Made by a program: the position numbers and the translations under genes. DNA of 64,000 bases from NCBI RefSeq assembly GCF_030440425.1, contig NZ_CP098023.1:547501-611500 (forward strand), in the 5' to 3' direction. Below are positions 41,017 to 47,612 of this stretch, piece by piece. The DNA is from Microbulbifer sp. MI-G (lineage in GTDB: Bacteria; Pseudomonadota; Gammaproteobacteria; Pseudomonadales; Cellvibrionaceae). Below the pieces are notes generated by a model. The model was not told the DNA's origin and did not search any database. It was given only the letters and a program-made list of their open reading frames with translations. Position 1 is the stretch's first letter, and each line of letters begins with the position of its first letter.

Positions 41017-41685
41017 CTAATGGACTACGGAAACCCGCGTACCGACTCTGGCATGGCGATAGAAGACCTTCGCCATATGCCAGGGCAGGCGAATACAGCC
41101 GTGGGAGTCCGGATAGCCCGGTACCCGACCGGCATGCATGGTGACGGGGCCGTTAATCCGCATCATATAGTCCATGGAGGCACCGCGAAAAACAGAACCC
41201 CGGGGTTTGCGGTGGCGGCGCACGTCGACATTGCTGCGCATCACGTAGCCACGGCGGCTGATGTAGTGCCCGTACAGGTTGGAGCGGTGGCTGTATTTTT
41301 TCTCGGAAATACGGAAGTTGCCCGTGGGAGTCCTGTAACCGGCTTTGCCGGTGGAGACTGGAGACATGCCGGCCAGGCGCCTGCCCTTGTAAAAATAGGC
41401 CATCTGGTCACTGAGGTCGATTACAATCCGGGACGCGCCCGATATATGGGGACGGAACCACATATGGCCTCCATAGGCCGAGTGGGCGTGCCTGGCACCG
41501 TGGCGCAGATAGGGGTTGGAGTAATCGATTGCGGCTACCAATGGGCTTAGAACTGTCGATCCGATCAGTAACAGGGCTGCGACCAGGGAGGAGTTATTCA
41601 GCCGGGAAGACCGGTATTTCTGTCGGAGCGATCGATAGCCATGCAGTAAAGACTGGATTTTTTGCAGCGAAGGTTGGCTATGCAT
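41017..41685 (-). CDS. YkuD-family L,D-transpeptidase
   Basis: From the ATG at 41685 (preceded by GAGAGG) the protein is 222 residues: a basic N-terminal stretch, one hydrophobic helix (LVAALLLIGSTVLSPLVAA) acting as signal or anchor, and a YkuD domain. The domain has IDLSDQMAYFYKGRRL, STGKAGYRTPTGNF and the catalytic HAGRVPGYPDSHGCIRLP, with the Cys nucleophile and its His. It would cross-link peptidoglycan (3-3 links) or attach proteins to it. A longer frame up to 41838 has no good start. Confidence 0.92.
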   Translation of the reverse strand: MHSQPSLQKIQSLLHGYRSLRQKYRSSRLNNSSLVAALLLIGSTVLSPLVAAIDYSNPYLRHGARHAHSAYGGHMWFRPHISGASRIVIDLSDQMAYFYKGRRLAGMSPVSTGKAGYRTPTGNFRISEKKYSHRSNLYGHYISRRGYVMRSNVDVRRHRKPRGSVFRGASMDYMMRINGPVTMHAGRVPGYPDSHGCIRLPWHMAKVFYRHARVGTRVSVVH

Positions 41686-42436
41686 TACACACCTCTCTAT
41701 TGCCAGTGGGCTGTGTAAACAACAGCAGATTGCAAACAGTACCGTCGCCAGACCTGGCGCAGGGAGACGCTCCCGCCTGTGCCGAAATCTGCCAACAGTC
41801 AGTGGTTCCCCAATGCAGATTGCCGTTGTACCCGGCATCGCCTGCAGGATGGGTTAGCAGCGGTTTTGCCACTGCAGGTCCAGTCGATATTAGGGTGGGG
41901 TATTTGGGACGATCACATCAAAAAGAAATAAGGGCAAAATTAGTTAGAGACTAATTGAAAGACTCAAATGGAAACTACAGTAAGAGCAGCGTTGAGCGGT
42001 GAATATCCGGTAGTCTTTGTGCTTGCTGGAATTAGGGGTGGTACATAGTGTGACGATTACTAAGCTGAAGCGATTCGGTGGCGCAAAGCTACCGTGGCTT
42101 TTTGACCGCGCATACTCATACCCTGAACTACAGGGGGCAATGCAATGGTAAAATGTGTTCGCAAAGCTTTCTGTGGATGAGGAAACAAGCTGTAATACTG
42201 GGATATAAAACAATATCTTTTCAGCTCAACGGCTACGTGTAATGCTACTATTGGCTCTATTTTGGAGTTTGAAAAATAAGGCGTTATAGACGATTGTTTT
42301 TAGGGGTTTTCTGATCCTGTTATTTTCTCTCCATTGCGACATCTTTTGAGAAAAAACTAATGCTGAACTTATAATTTGATGGATAAGATTTGATATTGGC
42401 GGTATAGGAATAATCTCTGTAATGCTGTGTAATTCA
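41686..42436. other. AT-rich flank of the graspetide island, no gene assigned
   Basis: About 750 bases. The base composition becomes AT-rich from roughly 41930. Minus-strand frame 41944-42213 and a plus-strand frame around 42050-42150 (TKLKRFGGAKLPWLF...) are open, but I could not match either to a family. This may be decayed mobile-element sequence. Confidence 0.4.
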
Positions 42437-42703
42437 CTTGTGTTTACGACGCTACTAAAAAATGATAAAAAATATTTCGTAACAAAATAAGCTTGTAGTG
42501 AGGAAGTGGTAGTGAACGGGTTGTTCCGTCGTCAAGCCATGGAAAAACAAGCAGGCCGATTGCACGGTGAGATTCTGCTCCTGCCATGCCTTTCCCTCAT
42601 CACTAGTTTGTCATTGCTACTAGCCTAGGTGGGTGTGATTATTATTTGGCTTGCCAGCAGTCACTATGCCCGTAAGGAACGCGTGAGCGGTTGGCTGGAG
42701 CAG
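42437..42703 (+). repeat. Left copy of a ~265-bp diverged direct repeat (HlyD 5' end plus promoter)
   Basis: The stretch aligns with 46291-46556: the ~75 bases of upstream sequence (shared AATGATAAAAA, AGGAAGT.GTAGTGA) and the first ~63 codons of the HlyD gene, about 80 percent identical by eye. Similarity stops abruptly after GGTTGGCTGGAG. Same orientation as the right copy, and 3.85 kb apart. Confidence 0.8.
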
Positions 42704-42718
42704 GTTTTTGGTAGTAAG
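42512..42718 (+). pseudogene. Broken 5' fragment of an HlyD-family adaptor gene
   Basis: Beginning with GTG at 42512, the frame reads VNGLFRRQAMEKQAGRLHG..., nearly identical to MTGLFRRQAMEKQADRLHG... of the intact gene at 46365. The Trp codon at position 39 has become TAG (42626-42628). Downstream the frame still matches (IIIWLASSHYARKERVSGWLE against VIIWLAGSHYARRESVTGWLE) up to about 42700, then diverges and ends. The remaining ~350 codons are missing. It is a relic of a duplication or recombination that placed the graspetide genes between two copies. Confidence 0.85.
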
Positions 42719-42754
42719 TAACTTGGGGTAGATCGCCATTTTTCTGGATACTGA

Positions 42755-43330
42755 TGTGATTTGTCAAAAGTCAGAGTTGCCCTGTATGGTTATTTGAAGG
42801 TCCTGACCGTTAAAAATTAACAGTGTATTGAGAACCGCTTCTAGATTTTAGATGTGTCTTATTGAGAACTATACTTTATAGTCGTCATGCGTTTCTTTAT
42901 TTTCTTGGCTCAGCAGGCATCCAAATTATTTTTTGGCAAAACGTTCGGGTTGTTCTAAAACCCTTGTAACATTATACTTTCCTTGATCTTCTTTTATCTT
43001 TATGTGCATTATGTTGTTCTGGAGTCGAAGCAAGGCTGCCATCAATGATTTGTCCGGTCCTGGCCTTGTAACCACGGGTACTCAATTACAGGTCAAATTT
43101 CCTAAACAGGGTATCTATCAAGCCTGCAATGAAAAATCGCTCCTAGGATAGCTAATCGATTTCTGAATCCAATGACTTGTCCCAGCAATTGATTCCGAGG
43201 AAATAAAAGAAGCCATGGATGTCTGAGCTTTTAAACTCAAATTTGTCTACAATAAGTTGTACAGTTTTGTAGTACCAAGGTAGTAAATATCATCAACGCA
43301 TCGAATGGTTTCTACTGGCACTACTTTTAT
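42755..43330 (-). pseudogene. Decayed IS5-family transposase
   Basis: Minus-strand translation recovers ordered IS5-transposase segments with stops and frameshifts between them. KPFDALMIF..LVLQ (near 43300) is followed by FLGINCWDKSLDSEID, then FIAGLIDTLFRKFD, then GYKARTGQIIDGSLASTPEQ (starting at 43073), and then LPKNNLDAC.AKK further on. The order and spacing match the conserved RFLGL..., GLIDxLFxxFD and GGQIIDASLVxxPxQ blocks. At least five disabling changes are visible, so it is an old insertion. The terminal repeats could not be located, and the limits given are approximate. Confidence 0.7.
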
Positions 43331-43571
43331 ATTTCTTTGTGCGAACTTTACTCAAAATGGTACGAAGGTTTCTTTAGTGAGACAATCTGTTTAATTCAGT
43401 GAGAAGGCTAAGTTCATTCAGTTTGAAATATAGATTTTCCAGCTCGAAAAAATGAGTTGTATTACACTATGACCCTGGATTTTGCCCGGATAATGGAATG
43501 TCATCAAAAAGTTGTAATTTTTATAGAGACACTTTAGACTCCCTCCACTCATTCAACAAGGAAAAATAATT

Positions 43572-43763
43572 ATGAACAATAATCAACCTTTCTTTGCACA
43601 ATTTATGCAAGCGCAAGAGTTAACCACGGAGCAAACTGACCAAGTTGTCGGTGGTGTACTTGAGCAGCCTGCACCAAAAAGACCACCTGAGTTTGATAAC
43701 GTCACCCAAAAAGCTCCTTCCGATAATGATGAGGGTGGTGATCTTTTGGGGGTGGAATCCTAA
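43572..43763 (+). CDS. Microviridin-type graspetide precursor peptide with double-glycine leader
   Basis: The 63-residue precursor has three parts. The leader (1-28) contains PFFAQFMQ at 6-13, the counterpart of the PFFARFLE helix that microviridin ligases recognise. It ends in a double-glycine cleavage motif (QVVGG, 24-28) of the kind cut by C39 peptidases. The core (29-63) contains TQKAPSDNDE at 45-54, matching microviridin TxKxPSDx(E/D)(E/D). The predicted bridges by analogy are Thr45-Asp51 and Ser50-Glu54 esters and a Lys47-Asp53 amide. Microviridins are tricyclic serine-protease inhibitors. AAGGAA precedes the ATG. Two ATP-grasp ligases follow, then an exporter with a C39 domain. Confidence 0.88.
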   Translation: MNNNQPFFAQFMQAQELTTEQTDQVVGGVLEQPAPKRPPEFDNVTQKAPSDNDEGGDLLGVES

Positions 43764-43784
43764 ACGGTTCTTGAATCCTGGTAA

Positions 43785-43813
43785 GGGAGCACTGATTGCT
43801 CCCTTTTTCTTTC
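43785..43813 (+). terminator. Attenuator hairpin between precursor and ligase genes
   Basis: GGGAGCA (43785-43791) and TGCTCCC (43797-43803) form a perfect stem around CTGAT, followed by TTTTTCTTTCT. The ligase start codon at 43815 comes right after the T-tract. A partial terminator here would give much precursor mRNA and little ligase mRNA, a common RiPP-operon arrangement. Confidence 0.8.
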
Positions 43814-43814
43814 T

Positions 43815-44843
43815 ATGGATTCGCAGCCCTTCATCAAGAAAAAAATGAAAAAAGCCATTTTAAGCCTGACCCACTCAGGCGACTACTACACTATAGATAA
43901 GGTCAATCATGCACTGGAAGGGCTCGGTTATCGTGCTGTAAGACTGAACTGTGATCAATTCCCGACTCAGTTTCAATTTTCTTTTGCCACTAGCGGAAAC
44001 CATGGGCTTGTCATCCAGCATCCTGACGGTGAGTTTAGGCAAGTGGACATCGCTGGCGTTTGGATGCGTAAAAACCACCTGCCGGTCATTGAAAACACGC
44101 TAGACACACCTATAAGGCAACAATGCATCAGAGAATCTGAGGAAGCCAAAAATATATTACTCGCCGCGGTCGATGTTCCCTGGATAGACCGATTTGAAAC
44201 CATAAGGCGTGCAGAGAACAAATTATTGCAACTGCAGCTTGCCGCACAACTTGGATTAAAAATACCTTCGACACTCATATCGAATTCACCTCAGGAGGTG
44301 CGTCACTTTTATCGTCAGAATAAAGGGAATGTTGTGGTTAAAATGCTAACGCCAGCTAGTCAATCTATGGGCAGGCCACCGCATTTTTTGTATACCCGTG
44401 AACTCGAACCTGAGCATCTGGAGAACCTGGATGGTCTTAGTTTGAGCCCTATGGTATTCCAGCAAAAAATTGATAAGGAATACGAGCTGCGTATTGTCTA
44501 TGTGGGCGGGCAATGTTTCTGTGGTAAACTTACAACCAAAAATGCATCGTCACTCACCCAAATTGATTGGCGACAGGCTCGTGTTGGCGAGCTTATCTGG
44601 CAAGATGCTGAATTGCCTCCGTCGCTTTGTCATAAAATTGGCGCATTGATGCAGCGATTAGAGTTAACCTTTGGAGCCATAGATGTTATCAAGTCTCCAA
44701 AAGGCTATATATTTCTTGAAGTGAATCCATGTGGTGAATGGGGCATGTTAGAGAAATATCTTGAGTTACCTATCGCGAAACATATCGCGCTCGCTTTGCA
44801 TGATAAAATCGTCGCAGCCCAAATTAGGATTTCTGCTGAATGA
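43815..44843 (+). CDS. ATP-grasp graspetide ligase 1 (MvdC/MvdD family)
   Basis: The 342-residue enzyme belongs to the ATP-grasp peptide ligases that form omega-ester or omega-amide rings in microviridin-type peptides. Visible features are an N-terminal pre-ATP-grasp domain (AILSLTHSGDYYTIDKV), the VWMRKNHLP segment near 77, NKLLQLQLAAQLGLKIPSTLIS near 130, the ATP-binding Lys in NVVVKML near 175, FQQKIDKEYELRIVYVG near 220, and the metal-binding end FGAIDVIKSPKGYIFLEVNPCGEW near 280-305. An ATG at 43845 (MKKAILSL) is an equally likely start. Its stop overlaps the next gene by four bases (ATGA), so the two are translationally coupled. Confidence 0.9.
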   Translation: MDSQPFIKKKMKKAILSLTHSGDYYTIDKVNHALEGLGYRAVRLNCDQFPTQFQFSFATSGNHGLVIQHPDGEFRQVDIAGVWMRKNHLPVIENTLDTPIRQQCIRESEEAKNILLAAVDVPWIDRFETIRRAENKLLQLQLAAQLGLKIPSTLISNSPQEVRHFYRQNKGNVVVKMLTPASQSMGRPPHFLYTRELEPEHLENLDGLSLSPMVFQQKIDKEYELRIVYVGGQCFCGKLTTKNASSLTQIDWRQARVGELIWQDAELPPSLCHKIGALMQRLELTFGAIDVIKSPKGYIFLEVNPCGEWGMLEKYLELPIAKHIALALHDKIVAAQIRISAE

Positions 44844-45835
44844 CTCCAAATACCATCCTTATTGTTACACACTCCAACGACAATTTGGCCATAGACAAGG
44901 TCACGACCGCACTTATTCACAAGGGCTATAAAGTTGTCAGGCTCAATACCGACTTGTATCCATACCAGGTCCGCCTGGAAGTGCTCTACTCTTCATCCTG
45001 CCCAGGCCATCAATTGATCACAGAGACGGGAGAAATCTTGCTTGACATAGACATTTATGCAGTATGGTACCGTCGCTTTAACCCGGGTGCAGATCTGCCC
45101 AAAGACATGGATAAACAGCAAAGAAAGGCCTGTAGGGAGGAAGCAAAGCGAACCCTGCTTGGTTATCTGCAATCCTTGGATTGTTTCGTTATGGATGATT
45201 ACTGGCAAATACGCAAGGCATCCAACAAAGAGTATCAGCAAAAACTAGCCCTTCAGCTAGGACTGAATATGCCCGCCACCTTGATCACCAACCAGCCAGC
45301 TGCTGTAATGAAGTTCCATCAGGCTTATTCTGGTAAGATGATCACCAAAATGCAAACCGCCTTTTCCCTTGTTCAAGACAACCGAGAGCAAGTAGTTTAC
45401 ACCAGCAAGGTTGAAGAGCAGCACCTGCAACAACTGGATGGCCTAGCACTATGCCCTATGGTGTTTCAGGAAAATATTCACAAGCAACTTGAACTTAGGG
45501 TGACACTGGTGGGTGACAGAGTATTCTGCGCTGCGCTAGACTCCAACAAGCATGCTGAGATGCGAGATGACTGGCGAAAGATAGGCGCCATCACTATGCA
45601 TGAATGGTTTGACTATTCGTTACCTGAAGATATTACCTATAAGCTGCAAGCTCTCAGAAAAAAACTATCGCTAAACTATGGTGCAGCAGACATTATTTTA
45701 ACCCCGGAAGACCAATATTACTTTCTTGAGATAAATCCATGTGGTGAGTTTTATTGGCTGGATCAATACACTCAGGCAGGCATCTGCGAGGCCATAGCCG
45801 AGCATCTTCATCATCAGGGAGTGAAAGAAAATTGA
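44840..45835 (+). CDS. ATP-grasp graspetide ligase 2 (MvdC/MvdD family)
   Basis: The 331-residue paralogue of ligase 1 has matching landmarks: ILIVTHSNDNLAIDKV at the N terminus, AVWYRRFNPG near 73, NKEYQQKLALQLGLNMPATLIT near 133, a Lys-containing GKMITKMQ near 170, FQENIHKQLELRVTLVG near 212, and YGAADIILTPEDQYYFLEINPCGEFYWLDQY near 280-310. In microviridin pathways one ligase makes the two esters and the other makes the lactam. I cannot tell from sequence alone which is which here. Coupled to ligase 1 by the 4-base overlap, with no further modification enzyme following. Confidence 0.9.
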   Translation: MTPNTILIVTHSNDNLAIDKVTTALIHKGYKVVRLNTDLYPYQVRLEVLYSSSCPGHQLITETGEILLDIDIYAVWYRRFNPGADLPKDMDKQQRKACREEAKRTLLGYLQSLDCFVMDDYWQIRKASNKEYQQKLALQLGLNMPATLITNQPAAVMKFHQAYSGKMITKMQTAFSLVQDNREQVVYTSKVEEQHLQQLDGLALCPMVFQENIHKQLELRVTLVGDRVFCAALDSNKHAEMRDDWRKIGAITMHEWFDYSLPEDITYKLQALRKKLSLNYGAADIILTPEDQYYFLEINPCGEFYWLDQYTQAGICEAIAEHLHHQGVKEN

Positions 45836-46290
45836 TGGAGATCGCGAAGTAACAGATTTCCCGAAATTTGGTTAAAAACGGATGGCGTCAGGACAATTGC
45901 ACTATAATAGTCGTAAAAAAGACAGACTCTAGAAAAAGTGTCGTAAATACTGCCTAAAAATGAATATTCCTGTTAAGTTGCTTGAGCGACGTCATCTTAC
46001 TCCAAAGTATCTGCGCTGTAAAAAACACGCCAGTACTCCTATTTTGGCATAAAAGATATATTGTAATTTACCTGGTTGCCAGTGTTGGCTATGGTCTGAT
46101 TCAGCTTCTCATAGTGATTGGTGATGATGTGGTTAAGTAATTGGGTTAGATCAACTCTTTTGGAGATCGGCAATCCATCACGGCGGGAATAATTCGGCAA
46201 GATCCGGTGAATAAATTGCAGCACGAAGTATAATGAATCTCAAAAATTAGTGGTGAATTTTCTAAATATTTTTCAAATTAATAGAGCTAC
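45836..46290. other. AT-rich intergenic with a possible gene remnant
   Basis: About 455 bases between ligase 2 and the right repeat. A 30-codon plus-strand frame at 45962 (MNIPVKLLERRHL...) has no ribosome-binding site. The minus strand holds the remnant described at 46039-46242. No second precursor gene with a PFFA or TxKxPSD motif is present. Confidence 0.5.
46039..46242 (-). pseudogene. Possible 3' fragment of an unidentified gene
   Basis: A minus-strand frame of about 65 codons (FVLQFIHRILPNYSRRDGLP...NYNISFMPK) has coding-like composition and a natural stop, but no start signal. It is cut off close to the right-hand repeat. It looks like the tail of a gene whose 5' part was lost when the island was assembled. 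Family not recognised. Confidence 0.25.
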
Positions 46291-46556
46291 CTTGTAGACT
46301 ACGCTACCATCAAATGATAAAAAGTACGCCATAATATAAATAAGCCAAAGGTAAGGAAGTTGTAGTGACAGGGTTGTTCCGCCGTCAGGCCATGGAAAAA
46401 CAAGCAGACCGTCTGCACGGTGAGATTCTGCTACTGCCCCGCCTGTCACATACTCTCATTTTGTCATTGCTTTTAGCCTGGGTGGTTGCCGTTATTATCT
46501 GGCTTGCCGGCAGCCACTATGCCCGCAGGGAAAGCGTTACCGGTTGGCTGGAGCCG
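46291..46556 (+). repeat. Right copy of the ~265-bp direct repeat
   Basis: Contains the promoter region and the first ~63 codons of the intact HlyD gene. The counterpart at 42437-42703 is broken. Together the copies bracket the precursor, the ligases and the decayed transposase. Confidence 0.8.
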
Positions 46557-47612
46557 GCTTCAGGTGTGGTGCGGGTTTATGCTGAGCGTTCGGGCATTAT
46601 CAAACAGGTGCTGGTGCGCGAGGGTGATCGGGTAATAAAGGATCAGCCCCTGATCGTGGTCAACGGTGACCGAATTTTGGCAGATGGTAAACACCTCGAG
46701 TCTTTGCTGTTGACTGAGTACAAAAGCCAACAACAATTAGTCTCCGAACAGTTGAAGCGCAGTGAGAAAATTTATCATCAGCAACTGCGTGATCTTGACC
46801 AGCGTATTGTTGCCGGTGAGGAAGACCTGGCCCTGTTGGAAAAGCAGATAGAAACACAAACGCAACGCTATATCTTAATCGCGGAACAGGCAGAGCGCTA
46901 CCGACGGCTCAAGCGAGATGGCCATATTTCCTCAGCAGAGCTGGACGCGGTTATAGCCCAGGAATTGGAGCTGCAGGCCGACCGCCAGAGCCTTGCACGC
47001 AGCGGGGTGAATCTGCGCAATCAAATTCGGCAACTGGAAAGTGACCGCCTGCTGCTTCCCGAAGAGTTTGCCAATAGCAGTGATCAGTTGCGCGCACGCC
47101 TTTCCGACCTTGCCCAGCAGATTGCCCAACTGCATGGCCAGCGGGCCTATATTGTCAAGGCTTCCCGAGATGGAGTCATCAGTAACCTGCAGGCAACTGA
47201 GGGCCAGCAGGCACGAGCTGATATCCCGATTTTATCCCTGGTGCCGGAGAATCACGTACTTACAGCCCAGCTGCTGGTACCCGTGCGCTCTGCGGGTTTT
47301 CTCACTACAGGCCAGCCCTTGAAGATTCGCTACGATGCTTTCCCCTATCAGAAATTCGGCCTTTACCCCGGTGCCGTGTTGGAGGTGTCTGATACTGTGT
47401 TGCTGCCCGATGAGCTGCTGCGTGTTCCTGTTGCAGTACGCGAGCCGGTGTTCAGGGTTACGGCAAAATTGGCACAACCGACGGTTAATGCCTATGGCCG
47501 GCACTTTTCCCTCAAGCCGGGCATGACCCTATCCGCCGATGTGCAACTGGCGGAACGGAGTTTGCTGCAATGGCTGCTGGAGCCTATTTACAGCTTGCGG
47601 GGACGCCTGTGA
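46365..47612 (+). CDS. HlyD-family periplasmic adaptor of the peptide exporter
   Basis: Membrane-fusion protein of 415 residues, started by GTG. A transmembrane helix (LILSLLLAWVVAVIIWLAG, about 30-50) is followed by a lipoyl-like half (VVRVYAERSGIIKQVLVREGDRV), a long coiled-coil region (about 100-245) and a second lipoyl half (AYIVKASRDGVISNLQATEGQ). A beta-barrel and membrane-proximal domain close the protein. Such adaptors link a C39-type ABC transporter to an outer-membrane TolC-like channel. Its stop overlaps the ABC start (TGATG). GC-rich and well conserved, unlike the AT-rich ligase genes. Confidence 0.93.
   Translation: MTGLFRRQAMEKQADRLHGEILLLPRLSHTLILSLLLAWVVAVIIWLAGSHYARRESVTGWLEPASGVVRVYAERSGIIKQVLVREGDRVIKDQPLIVVNGDRILADGKHLESLLLTEYKSQQQLVSEQLKRSEKIYHQQLRDLDQRIVAGEEDLALLEKQIETQTQRYILIAEQAERYRRLKRDGHISSAELDAVIAQELELQADRQSLARSGVNLRNQIRQLESDRLLLPEEFANSSDQLRARLSDLAQQIAQLHGQRAYIVKASRDGVISNLQATEGQQARADIPILSLVPENHVLTAQLLVPVRSAGFLTTGQPLKIRYDAFPYQKFGLYPGAVLEVSDTVLLPDELLRVPVAVREPVFRVTAKLAQPTVNAYGRHFSLKPGMTLSADVQLAERSLLQWLLEPIYSLRGRL

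Noticed and set aside
41944..42213. 89-codon minus-strand frame beside the island
   Set aside because: The composition is rich in Ser, Cys and Tyr, there is no ribosome-binding site, and no family match was recognised.
45962..46054. Thirty-codon frame MNIPVKLLERRHL as a second peptide precursor
   Set aside because: It has no PFFA-like leader, no Gly-Gly site, no TxKxPSD core and no ribosome-binding site.
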